A stretch of 64,000 nucleotides of DNA, taken from positions 124,001-188,000 of the forward strand of contig JAUIEK010000004.1 of the NCBI GenBank assembly GCA_030428865.1, given 5' to 3'. Each line of letters opens with the position of its first letter. Position 1 is the stretch's first letter. This DNA comes from Bacteroidia bacterium (GTDB lineage Bacteria > Bacteroidota > Bacteroidia > Flavobacteriales > Flavobacteriaceae). The position numbers and the translations under genes are program-made. Below the pieces are notes generated by a model. It worked only from the letters and a program-made list of their open reading frames with translations, did not search any database and was not told where the DNA came from. Shown here one piece after another: positions 36,971-45,341 of this stretch.

Positions 36971-37210
36971 ATGAAGAAATATATTTTTATTACGCTGTTT
37001 TTAGGATTTACAATATTTGCTGTGTCCTGTAAACAAGAAGCTAAAGAATCTAAACCTAAAACTTCGGTTGAAGTAGCACAAAAATATAAGTGCCCTATGG
37101 ATTGTGAGAAAGGAAAAACTTACGAAAAAGAAGGTAAATGTCCTGTATGTAAGATGAAATTGAAAAAAGTTTCAGAAGAAACAGAAAAAGATGAGAATCA
37201 TGATCATTAA
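36971..37210 (+). CDS. Heavy-metal-binding lipoprotein (HMBD-like)
   Basis: 79 residues. The lipoprotein signal ends at Cys20 ('IFAVSCKQ'). The mature part has the short heavy-metal-binding domain pattern 'YKCPMDCEKG', then 'GKCPVCKMKLKKV' (four Cys in two CxxC-like pairs plus Met), and a His/Asp tail 'ENHDH'. Such domains are found on copper efflux proteins, where they collect metal. Last gene of the module, 2 bp after the HMA gene. Confidence 0.85.
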   Translation: MKKYIFITLFLGFTIFAVSCKQEAKESKPKTSVEVAQKYKCPMDCEKGKTYEKEGKCPVCKMKLKKVSEETEKDENHDH

Positions 37211-37212
37211 AT

Positions 37213-37241
37213 AAAAAACCTCGCTTAAAGCGAGGTTTTTT
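37213..37241. terminator. Bidirectional terminator after the metal module
   Basis: A perfect palindrome (AAAAAACCTCGCTT and its complement, with a single unpaired central base) with terminal A and T runs. It separates this operon from the convergent metalloprotease gene. Confidence 0.88.
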
Positions 37242-37258
37242 ATTAAGAAAATCCCTTA

Positions 37259-39760
37259 CTATTTAGGATCTAAAGCATTGTTTATTCGAACTAGAACATC
37301 TTGTAAGTGATATCGTGTTGTTGTGTTAGGCGCTCTAGATATGGCAACTCTAACATCAGATTTTAATCGATTTAACTCACCTCTAACTGTCGCCTTAATG
37401 TCTGATTGATCAATAACAACCTCTGTTCTTTTAACATAGCCTGAGTTTACTCCTCGCTGATTTTTTGCTTTATTTAATAAGAAATCTAAACGTTTTATAT
37501 GTGCTCTTTGAAGATTTCTTCTATATGCATCTATTGATCTTCTATTGTATAACTCACTCCAAACACCTCTCCTAAGATCAGAAAACATAGATAACACAGT
37601 ATATGCACTATTCCCGTTTAGTGTTTCATTTTCAACCATTCGAGTCATTCTTCCTGCGCTTAATATATTGTTAAGAGTTCTTGCCTGAATTTTACCAACA
37701 GTTTCTATAGCTCCAGAAAATTGAGTTTTATCAAAAATATTTTTATCCAACATCCATTCAGGAGTATTAAATAATTGATTGTTGATAAAGAGTAGTGCAT
37801 TTTTTTGATGATCTTTTGAAACGTGTGTGTATACAGCTCCTGCTTGTTCAGAAGTTTTATAGTGTTCATAAACACCACCAATATTGGAAGAAACATGTCC
37901 CATATATCTATTAAACTGACCTAAAACTTGATTATACATAGTTGCCATCTCTTCATATGTTTCTCCGTCTTTTGTGGTCCATTTTTCAAGATTAGGTAAA
38001 ATACGTTTTAGGTTTTTAATTCCATACATACTGGCTTTAATAGCATCATCTCCCAAATCTTCTGTTTGAGAACTTGGGTCTACAACACCTAAAGCTTGTT
38101 GATGGCCAAATCTGTATAAAGGATCTCCAGCGTGTTTTTTTATCCAACTATCTAGAATTGGTTTTTCCTCTTTAGCAGTTTTATCCAAAATCGGTCTATA
38201 TCCCCAGTTTATCGCGTACTTATCATAAGGACCAATATTAGGCATTAGTGCAACGCCTTTATCTTCTGGTTGCGCCACATAATTAAAACGAGCATAATCC
38301 ATAATAGAAGGTGCTGTTCCATATTTCTGTGTAAATGTAGCAGAACGAAGTGAATCAACAGGATATGCAACACTTGACCCCATATTGTGAGGCAAACCTA
38401 AAGTATGACCAACTTCATGAGCAGATACAAAACGAATTAAACGACCCATAACTTCGTCTTTGAATTCTGTTGATTGTGCTTCTGGGTTAATAGCAGCAGT
38501 TTGCACAAAGAACCAATTTCTTAATAAAGACATTACGTTGTGGTACCAATTAATGTCTGATTCTAAAATTTCTCCAGATCTAGGATCACTTACATGGGGT
38601 CCATTCGCGTTAGGAATTGGAGAAGCAAGATACCTTACCACTGAATAACGAACATCTTCAGGAGACCAATCTGGATCTTCTTCTTTACTAGGAGGATCTT
38701 TTGCTATGATGGCATTTTTAAAACCTGCTGCTTCAAAAGCAACCTGCCAATCTTCAATACCTTGTTTAATGTACTTTCTCCAAACCTCTGGAGTTGCTCG
38801 ATCAATGTAATATACGATTGGTTTTTTAGGTTCAACTAATTCACCTCGTTTAAATTTTTCAACATCTTCATCTTTTACTTCCAGCCTCCAACGGTCTAAG
38901 TAGGTTACAGTTTTACTTTTTTGAGCTTCTAATCCATAATCTACTTGTCCTCTTGCAAACCACCCAACACGTTCATCAAAATAACGGCGCTTCATAGGTT
39001 TTTCAGGAAGTAGAATCATAGAATTGCTCATTTCAACAGAAACAGAACCTACAGATGCATTTGAAGGAGGTTTGTTTGCGAAATAAGTTTTCACATGTCG
39101 CATTTCTATATTTTGAGGATAACTGCTTACTCTCTCAATATAAGATCTGCTTTTATCTAGTCTAGAAATTTGGTATGTTTTTCTTCTAAATTGAGGAAAA
39201 CCCAACGGTTTTACATCATCTGTAAGAAGTTTAGTGGCATCGATAACAGTGGATGTAGAATCCTTGCTAAATGCTTTTATAGGAAAGGAATATAATACAG
39301 GTTCAAAATTAGAGTTTACCACAGCTTCATGTACTGGCAATACAGTATCAGCTACTACATTATGAGAAACTATACGGAGTAAAATTTTCTTTCCGTTGCG
39401 TTGCCAACGAAGAACTTGTGTGTTGGCTTTACCACCACCAAAACCAATTCCACTAGCAGTTTTGGCAATTCTAGTAACCATTAACATTTCTCTTTCTAAT
39501 AGGTTATTTGGAATTTCAAAAAGATAGGTTTCGTCTTTAGAATGAACTTTAAAAAGCCCTTCGTCTGTTTTCATATCTTTCGTCACAACCTCATTATAAG
39601 GTTGTATCCCACCTTTTTTAGGTTTTGCTTTTGGTTTAACTACTTGCGTAGTTTTACCTTTTTTCTTGTTTTTTCTATTCTTTTTTCGCTGAGCTTCTGC
39701 ATTTGCTGTTAGCCCAACTATAAATAGAACAACAAGTAAACGAGTAAAAATTTTCTTCAT
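37259..39760 (-). CDS. Secreted zinc metalloprotease (DUF5117/DUF4953 type)
   Basis: 833 residues. A signal peptide ('TRLLVVLFIVGLTANAEAQ') is followed by a Lys-rich basic stretch (25-50). The metzincin-like active site is 'HEVGHTLGLPH' (His448, Glu449, His452, His458), with the Met-turn 'SIMDYARF' downstream. The N-terminal half (about 60-330) and the C-terminal half match the domains of the large Bacteroidota DUF5117/DUF4953 proteins. Function unknown, but the catalytic residues look intact. No T9SS C-terminal domain; the final residues are 'INNALDPK'. Confidence 0.88.
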   Translation of the reverse strand: MKKIFTRLLVVLFIVGLTANAEAQRKKNRKNKKKGKTTQVVKPKAKPKKGGIQPYNEVVTKDMKTDEGLFKVHSKDETYLFEIPNNLLEREMLMVTRIAKTASGIGFGGGKANTQVLRWQRNGKKILLRIVSHNVVADTVLPVHEAVVNSNFEPVLYSFPIKAFSKDSTSTVIDATKLLTDDVKPLGFPQFRRKTYQISRLDKSRSYIERVSSYPQNIEMRHVKTYFANKPPSNASVGSVSVEMSNSMILLPEKPMKRRYFDERVGWFARGQVDYGLEAQKSKTVTYLDRWRLEVKDEDVEKFKRGELVEPKKPIVYYIDRATPEVWRKYIKQGIEDWQVAFEAAGFKNAIIAKDPPSKEEDPDWSPEDVRYSVVRYLASPIPNANGPHVSDPRSGEILESDINWYHNVMSLLRNWFFVQTAAINPEAQSTEFKDEVMGRLIRFVSAHEVGHTLGLPHNMGSSVAYPVDSLRSATFTQKYGTAPSIMDYARFNYVAQPEDKGVALMPNIGPYDKYAINWGYRPILDKTAKEEKPILDSWIKKHAGDPLYRFGHQQALGVVDPSSQTEDLGDDAIKASMYGIKNLKRILPNLEKWTTKDGETYEEMATMYNQVLGQFNRYMGHVSSNIGGVYEHYKTSEQAGAVYTHVSKDHQKNALLFINNQLFNTPEWMLDKNIFDKTQFSGAIETVGKIQARTLNNILSAGRMTRMVENETLNGNSAYTVLSMFSDLRRGVWSELYNRRSIDAYRRNLQRAHIKRLDFLLNKAKNQRGVNSGYVKRTEVVIDQSDIKATVRGELNRLKSDVRVAISRAPNTTTRYHLQDVLVRINNALDPK

Positions 39761-39895
39761 TGTGTATTATGTTTACGTGTCTAGTTAAATAAAATTTCTC
39801 GAAGATACTTAAAGCTTAAACCTAGTATTCTTAAAATAATGTTAAAGAGGCTATTGGTAGGTTCTTTGATAGAAAAGACATGTAAATTAATAATT

Positions 39896-39927
39896 AAAAA
39901 AGGCGTCTTTTAAAAGACGCCTTTTTT
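39896..39927. terminator. Terminator after pruA
   Basis: A perfect 32-bp palindrome of GGCGTCTTTT and its complement with A and T runs at each end, 3 bp past the pruA stop. The rest of the 169-bp gap up to the metalloprotease start (39761-39895) shows nothing recognisable. Confidence 0.88.
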
Positions 39928-39929
39928 AA

Positions 39930-41558
39930 TTATTTTCCTAAGAAAGGATATCGATAATCAGATGGTGAAACAAAGGTTTCTTTGATTAATCTTGGAGATA
40001 CCCAACGTAGTAGATTTTGAGCAGAACCTGCTTTATCATTTGTGCCAGAAGCTCTCGCACCTCCAAATGGTTGTTGACCAACAACAGCTCCTGTAGGTTT
40101 ATCATTAATATAAAAATTACCAGCACAGTTTTCTAGTACTTTAGTAGCTTCTGTAACGGCATATCTATCAGTAGAAAAAACAGCTCCAGTTAATGCATAT
40201 TCAGATGTTTCATCAACTAGTTTTAATGTTTGGTTCCATTCAGCATCATCATAAACATAAACAGTAACTACAGGTCCGAACAATTCTGTTTCCATAGTTG
40301 TGTATTTGGGATTTGTAGTTAAAATTACGGTAGGTTCTATAAAATATCCTTTTGATTTATCATAATTTCCACCAGCAATAATCTCTGCATCTGAATCTTT
40401 TTTCGCTTGATCGATATATGAAGCTAGTTTGTCAAATGAACCTTCATGAATTACAGCTGTGATAAAATTACTCATATCTTCTGGAGAGCCCATTTTAAAA
40501 GAAGCTACATCTTCTCTTACAAAATTTAAGGTTTCTTCCGCTAGCGATTTTGGTAAATAAACTCTTGAAGCAGCAGAGCATTTTTGACCTTGAAATTCAA
40601 AAGCTCCTCTGGTGATTCCCGTAGCTACTTGCCTCGGATTAGCAGATGGATGTGCTATGATAAAATCTTTTCCTCCTGTTTCTCCTACAATTCGCGGATA
40701 GGTTTTATATGTATGAATGTTTTCTCCGATCTTTTTCCATAATTCTTTAAAAACAAAAGTAGAGCCTGTAAAATGTAATCCTGCAAAATCAGGACTCTCT
40801 AGAACAGTTTCCGTAATCATTACTGGATCTCCATAAATAACGTTAATTACTCCGTCAGGTAATCCAGCTTCTTTAAAGACATCTACTAAAATTTTAGCAG
40901 AAAAAATTTGGCTATCAGAAGGTTTCCAAACAACAACATTTCCCATCATGGCAGCACTGGCAGGAAGATTTCCTGCTATAGCAGTAAAATTGAAAGGAGT
41001 AATTGCGTAAACAAATCCCTCTAAAGGTCTATATTCAACACGGTTCCAAATTCCTTCAGAAGATTCTGGTTGTTCACTATAGATTTGAGACATATATTCT
41101 ACATTAAAACGTAAGAAATCAATAAACTCACAAGCAGCGTCAATTTCTGCTTGATGAATTGTTTTTGATTGCGCTATCATTGTAGCTGCATTTATTTTTG
41201 CTCGGTAAGGACCGGCAACCAATTCGGCAGCTCGTAAAAAAATAGCAGCACGTTGTTCCCAAGGCATTTGCGCCCATTTTTTTCGAGCTTCTAATGCATT
41301 TTCTATAGCTTTTTGAGCATGGCTTTTTTCACCTAAATGATATTGCCCAACCACATGTTGATGATCATGCGGAGGAGTTATTTTTTTTGTGTTTCCTGTT
41401 TTAATTTCTTCTGACCCTATATACAAAGGAATATCAACATTACTGTTAAAATAATCTTTATACTGTTTTAAAACGGCTTCTCTTTCTGATGTGCCAGGAG
41501 CATAATTTTTTACAGGCTCATTAATAGCAGTTGGTACGTGAAAAAAACCTTTTCCCAT
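39930..41558 (-). CDS. pruA: L-glutamate gamma-semialdehyde dehydrogenase
   Basis: 542 residues. It is an aldehyde dehydrogenase of the 1-pyrroline-5-carboxylate dehydrogenase (RocA/PruA) type, the second step of proline degradation, making glutamate with NAD+. The general base Glu293 lies in 'GETGGKDF', the nucleophile Cys327 in 'GQKCSAASR', and the NAD pocket in 'FTGSTFVFKELWKKIG'. The C-terminal 'FGGARASGTNDKAGS' is the P5CDH hallmark. No proline dehydrogenase domain is fused. Confidence 0.94.
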   Translation of the reverse strand: MGKGFFHVPTAINEPVKNYAPGTSEREAVLKQYKDYFNSNVDIPLYIGSEEIKTGNTKKITPPHDHQHVVGQYHLGEKSHAQKAIENALEARKKWAQMPWEQRAAIFLRAAELVAGPYRAKINAATMIAQSKTIHQAEIDAACEFIDFLRFNVEYMSQIYSEQPESSEGIWNRVEYRPLEGFVYAITPFNFTAIAGNLPASAAMMGNVVVWKPSDSQIFSAKILVDVFKEAGLPDGVINVIYGDPVMITETVLESPDFAGLHFTGSTFVFKELWKKIGENIHTYKTYPRIVGETGGKDFIIAHPSANPRQVATGITRGAFEFQGQKCSAASRVYLPKSLAEETLNFVREDVASFKMGSPEDMSNFITAVIHEGSFDKLASYIDQAKKDSDAEIIAGGNYDKSKGYFIEPTVILTTNPKYTTMETELFGPVVTVYVYDDAEWNQTLKLVDETSEYALTGAVFSTDRYAVTEATKVLENCAGNFYINDKPTGAVVGQQPFGGARASGTNDKAGSAQNLLRWVSPRLIKETFVSPSDYRYPFLGK

Positions 41559-41601
41559 TTTATGTGTGTTTTTTAATTTGTAAACAAGTAATTTTGGCTG
41601 T

Positions 41602-41609
41602 CAAAGGTA
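41602..41609 (-). promoter_or_regulatory. -7 box of the pruA promoter
   Basis: TACCTTTG on the minus strand fits TAnnTTTG and lies 44 bp upstream of the pruA ATG. Confidence 0.45.
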
Positions 41610-41662
41610 CAATTATTTGAAAGAATAAGGAGCTTGTAATTAGTCTGATTTTACGCGAAACT

Positions 41663-42367
41663 ATGTGTACAGTAACCTATCTTCCTATAGATAATGAGCG
41701 TTTTATATTAACTTCTAATAGAGATGAAACTCCGCTTAGAAAAACGCTTTTGCCTGAGGTTTATGAAGAAAATGGAGTTAGGCTTTTATACCCTAAAGAT
41801 GCAGTTGCTGGTGGCACATGGATTGGAGTGAGTGATAGAAAACGATTAATCTGTTTGTTAAACGGTGCTTTTGAAAAGCATGAAAAGCAACCTCCTTATA
41901 AAATGAGTAGAGGCGTAATTGTAAAGAAATTACTTTCAATAATTGATGTAATGTCTTGTGTTGACGAATTTGATTTTACAGAAGTAGAGCCTTTTACAAT
42001 CATTTTAATTGATTGGAAAGAAAAACTACAAGCTTATGAATTGGTTTGGGATGGATATAAAAAACACTTTAAGGAGTTGCCAGCATTTCCCAAAATATGG
42101 TCATCTGCACCACTTTACGATTCTTCAATGAAACATGATAGAGAGATATGGTTTAAAGATTGGCTAAGAAAAAATTCAGAAATTAATCAAGATAGTATTC
42201 TAAAATTTCATTCTAGAAAAGATTTAGGATCAAAAGAAATAGCTCCCGTAATGAAAAGACCTTATGTAGAGACAGTTAGTATTAGCTCAGTTATAAAAGA
42301 CAAAGAAACTGTTTCTTTTTATTATAAAGATGTGAGAAGTGGAAAAGAATACAGAACGCTCTTTTAA
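41663..42367 (+). CDS. NRDE/TANGO2-family protein
   Basis: 234 residues. The N-terminus reads 'MCTVTYLPIDNERFILTSNRDET', which includes the Asn-Arg-Asp-Glu motif that names the family. The Cys at position 2 may serve as an N-terminal nucleophile after Met removal, as in Ntn-hydrolases. No signal peptide. The cellular role is not known in bacteria. The 3' end overlaps that of the convergent DUF3667 gene by 4 bp. Confidence 0.87.
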   Translation: MCTVTYLPIDNERFILTSNRDETPLRKTLLPEVYEENGVRLLYPKDAVAGGTWIGVSDRKRLICLLNGAFEKHEKQPPYKMSRGVIVKKLLSIIDVMSCVDEFDFTEVEPFTIILIDWKEKLQAYELVWDGYKKHFKELPAFPKIWSSAPLYDSSMKHDREIWFKDWLRKNSEINQDSILKFHSRKDLGSKEIAPVMKRPYVETVSISSVIKDKETVSFYYKDVRSGKEYRTLF

Positions 42368-43467
42368 TAAAATGCAAAAGCAATTGCAGCTACAATTACA
42401 AAACCAATAAAACTCAAAAATATAAAGATGTTGTTAACGATTAAAAATTTAAAAAACGTTTTAATATAGCCTTGTTTGTAAAACCTTTTCATGGCAATGA
42501 ACAAGTAAATTAAAAAGAGCAAAGAAAAAACAACTCCAATATTTTTATTTTCTAACCATAGCTTTAAAAGGAAGAAAATAATTAGAAGAATAAAGAATAC
42601 GGTTTGTGTGTGAAAAACAAATATTAAATGCTCTACATAAGTAAACCGCCTTCTTATGTATATAAATTTTAGAAAAAGGGTAAATATTGGTAAAAAGATA
42701 AAGATAGAAATTGATGCATAAGAAATGAGTTCTTTAAAAAACTCTTGATTGGTTTTTTCTGGATTGTCAAAAAAGCTATTAATAATTCCTGATTTTCTAT
42801 ATAAAAACCGGTTGGTAAAATTTTTCTCTAGTTTTAAACTGTCTAGAGCTTTATCTATGCTTACAGTCGGGTTTTGACTTTGAAATTTCGCCATTTTACC
42901 CCAATCAAAATTATTCCCTCCTATTGTAAGAAGATCGGGTCTTTCATTTCCTTTTGTGATAACTTGTTTTACATTACTTCTGGTTATTGAATCTATTCCG
43001 GCTTCTCTTAAATTAATTTCAGTTATTGAGTCTAATACTTTTTTATCATCAGGATTGATATTAAAAATTAAATTAGATTTCTGAATGTTATTTTCGTTTC
43101 CTCCGCCAGTTAATTCTTTGTATTCTTCATACTGAAAAGACAGCCCTAATATTAAAAAGAAAACAATAGAAATAGATAAGTAAAACTGAAAAGGATTTGT
43201 ATATCGAGATCGTCTTCCATTAATATAATCACTAGATACTTTTCCGGGGTTTAAGATTAGAGGAATAATAGTGTGCCAAAACTTGGCATCCCATGAAATA
43301 AAACCATTAAAGACTTCTTTAATAAAGCTTGAAAAAGTAATTCTACTACCTTTGTTTTTTTGCCCGCATTCTGGGCAATACTTTTCATTTCCAAAAAATG
43401 GATGATTACAGTTAAGACACGCAGGATCTTTTACTACAACTGGTTTTTTGCTATTTTTTCGTTTAAT
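42364..43467 (-). CDS. DUF3667 membrane protein with a probable ATT start codon
   Basis: The open frame runs uninterrupted from the apaG stop to 42364, but no ATG, GTG or TTG occurs in it until 42894, in the middle of the protein. Starting at ATT (43467-43465), which overlaps the apaG TAA as TAATT, gives 367 residues beginning 'IKRKNSKKPVVVKDPACLNC'. This matches the usual start of the family. Residues 17-34 are a Cys4 zinc ribbon (Cys17, Cys20, Cys31, Cys34), followed by 'SWDAKFWHTIIPLILNPGKV', 'GRRSRYTNPFQFYL' and about five membrane segments. An ORF caller using canonical starts would give only the 176-residue C-terminal half. Translation coupled to apaG is likely. A substitution of ATG by sequencing error is the alternative. 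Confidence 0.82.
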   Translation of the reverse strand: MKRKNSKKPVVVKDPACLNCNHPFFGNEKYCPECGQKNKGSRITFSSFIKEVFNGFISWDAKFWHTIIPLILNPGKVSSDYINGRRSRYTNPFQFYLSISIVFFLILGLSFQYEEYKELTGGGNENNIQKSNLIFNINPDDKKVLDSITEINLREAGIDSITRSNVKQVITKGNERPDLLTIGGNNFDWGKMAKFQSQNPTVSIDKALDSLKLEKNFTNRFLYRKSGIINSFFDNPEKTNQEFFKELISYASISIFIFLPIFTLFLKFIYIRRRFTYVEHLIFVFHTQTVFFILLIIFFLLKLWLENKNIGVVFSLLFLIYLFIAMKRFYKQGYIKTFFKFLIVNNIFIFLSFIGFVIVAAIAFAFY

Positions 43468-43853
43468 TAGTTTAATGACGCCGAGGTTGATAGTTGAAAT
43501 GTTGGTATAGAAACTTTGAAAGTCTTATTAGACTGAATATCAATCATTGTATAAAATCCATTCATTGCTCCTATTTGTGATTGTAACAAGCAGAAAGAGC
43601 GATATGTGTAAACTTCATCAGGTTGTAGTATTGGCGTTTCTCCAATTACTCCTTCGCCTCGGACATATTCCGTTTGATTTAAAGAATCTAAAATCTTCCA
43701 AAAACGGTTTTTTAGCTGAATGGTTTTTAGTGAATTGTTCTCAATAGTAATAAAATATCCAAAATTGTAAAATAACCTTTGATCTCTGTTTAGAGTTCCT
43801 TCATATTTTGTTTTTACAGATATTTTTATGCCTTTAGTAATTTGGTATACCAT
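43467..43853 (-). CDS. apaG: ApaG-family protein
   Basis: 128 residues from the Met at 43853; the upstream start (43889) adds 12 residues without ApaG homology. The ApaG core, 'YEGTLNRDQRLFYNFGYFIT' and 'GEGVIGETPILQPDEVYTYRS', is clear, as is 'GAMNGFYTMID'. ApaG is a small immunoglobulin-like beta-sandwich linked to Co2+/Mg2+ handling in some bacteria; its activity is unclear. It lies 49 bp downstream of the T9SS plug gene and its stop codon overlaps the probable ATT start of the DUF3667 gene. Confidence 0.9.
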   Translation of the reverse strand: MVYQITKGIKISVKTKYEGTLNRDQRLFYNFGYFITIENNSLKTIQLKNRFWKILDSLNQTEYVRGEGVIGETPILQPDEVYTYRSFCLLQSQIGAMNGFYTMIDIQSNKTFKVSIPTFQLSTSASLN

Positions 43854-43901
43854 ACTAGCTAAAGTAAAGTTTTTAAAGCATAAAAACAATAATAAAGAAG
43901 A

Positions 43902-45164
43902 CTAGAATTCGCCTTTAAATATAGTGGTTCCTAAACCAATTGCACGATCATACAATCCGCCAATAGGTCTAAAATACACAATAACGTCATACCTATTCTC
44001 GGTTTTGGAAAAATTTCCTAAGATAGCCCCTGTGTTAAGAGTTCCACTTTTTTCTACGGAAGCAAATGTGTAGTTATAAAAACCTTGTTTTAGTAAAATC
44101 TTGGCTTCAAAAGAATTGTTACTCTCATTGTAAGACATTAGATTTTGATCACTCAATTCAAAGTTGTTAAATCCGCCATAGACATACAAATCTAGATTGC
44201 GCTCTTCCTCCAGAGGAATCAGCGAGAAATGCATAATTACATAATCAGCCTCTACAGTAGCTTTTTTTCCTTCTATTGTTCTAATCAAAAATTGACCGTT
44301 GATGTCTGGGCTGTACGTATAGTTTTTTACAAGTTTGCTTTCAATAGGGTAAATATAGTTGTTAAATAGTTCTTTTCTAACTACTTTTTTTATTGTTACA
44401 CTTTGGTTTCTAATAGATTTCATGTCAAAATTCAAATATTCATTTCCTCCCAAAAAGTTTGATTTTTTTACATATTTGTATATGAGCTGATTTTGCTTAT
44501 AAAATTGAGGTTTTAGATTTTCTATACTTGTTTTCCAGTTTTGATTTTGTAATACAGCCACAAATACTTCTCTATCAGGAAAATTCATGGTTATTTCAGG
44601 ATGATTTACAGTAAATTGAACTGTTTGTTCTTGATTACTTTTTTTAGCATCTCTGCTTCTAGAAACAGTAACGCCTACGGTACTTAGCGATTCATAAAAA
44701 GTAACTTTTCTAGTAAAAACAACTTCATCATATTCGTCTAAAACAGAAACAAGATAATTACCACTTTTAGTCAATACAGTATTTTGATTCGGAATTGTAA
44801 ATTCATAATGCGTGTAATTTTGAAACGTATTGAATGAGTTTTCTGAATTTAAAATAATATTTTTTTGAAAACCATTAATATATTGACTAGGAAGTAGTTC
44901 GCTTTCTTTCCAGTCATGAGACATATGCTGAATTTTGTAGTAATAATTTTTTTGATCTGCTTCTAAATCATCAAAAGAAATATCTAATTTTTTACCAAGT
45001 GCGATAATGTTATTTTGTCTCTCTTTTCCAACTTCTTTAATTTGTACAGTTTTAATATAATTAGGTTCTCTAGCTTGAGCTAATATTGAAAGATTCTCGC
45101 CAAAAAATAAAATGAAAAGAAACGCAGGGAGATATTTAAACTGTACCTTTTTTTTGATAAACAT
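43902..45164 (-). CDS. T9SS plug-domain protein (DUF5103)
   Basis: 420 residues. A signal peptide ('MFIKKKVQFKYLPAFLFILFFG' start, cut near 'ILAQA') leads to a protein of beta-strands throughout. The stretch 'YIKTVQIKEVGKERQNNIIALG', 'LGKKLDISFDDLEADQKNYYYKI' (shortened), 'YINGFQKNIILNSENSFNTFQNYTHYEF' (shortened) and the ending 'YDRAIGLGTTIFKGEF' fit the DUF5103 family. The family was renamed after it was found plugging the giant SprA/Sov translocon of type IX secretion in F. johnsoniae. It shares the window with PorT, GldB, GldC and a T9SS cargo. Confidence 0.86.
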   Translation of the reverse strand: MFIKKKVQFKYLPAFLFILFFGENLSILAQAREPNYIKTVQIKEVGKERQNNIIALGKKLDISFDDLEADQKNYYYKIQHMSHDWKESELLPSQYINGFQKNIILNSENSFNTFQNYTHYEFTIPNQNTVLTKSGNYLVSVLDEYDEVVFTRKVTFYESLSTVGVTVSRSRDAKKSNQEQTVQFTVNHPEITMNFPDREVFVAVLQNQNWKTSIENLKPQFYKQNQLIYKYVKKSNFLGGNEYLNFDMKSIRNQSVTIKKVVRKELFNNYIYPIESKLVKNYTYSPDINGQFLIRTIEGKKATVEADYVIMHFSLIPLEEERNLDLYVYGGFNNFELSDQNLMSYNESNNSFEAKILLKQGFYNYTFASVEKSGTLNTGAILGNFSKTENRYDVIVYFRPIGGLYDRAIGLGTTIFKGEF

Positions 45165-45277
45165 ATACTACAGATAAGCTTTTTACAAACGTATAAAATA
45201 AATTAAGAGTGTAAAACTTAATTATTTAGAATAAATATAAATAAAATTAAGCATATAAGATATCAAGTCTTTTGTTC

Positions 45278-45306
45278 TTGTATGACTATCAAAATAGTTA
45301 AATTTG
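45278..45306 (+). promoter_or_regulatory. Promoter of the nqr operon
   Basis: TTG at 45278-45280 and TAAATTTG at 45299-45306 are spaced by 18 bp, matching the Bacteroidota consensus, 36 bp before the nqrA ATG. Confidence 0.7.
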
Positions 45307-45341
45307 CATGATTTTTTAGATAATTAAATTTCACATTTATC

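Noticed and set aside
42364..42894. 176-residue gene starting at the Met at 42894
   Set aside because: The start is inside a domain, and the upstream frame holds the rest of the family; it is the C-terminal half of the longer DUF3667 gene.
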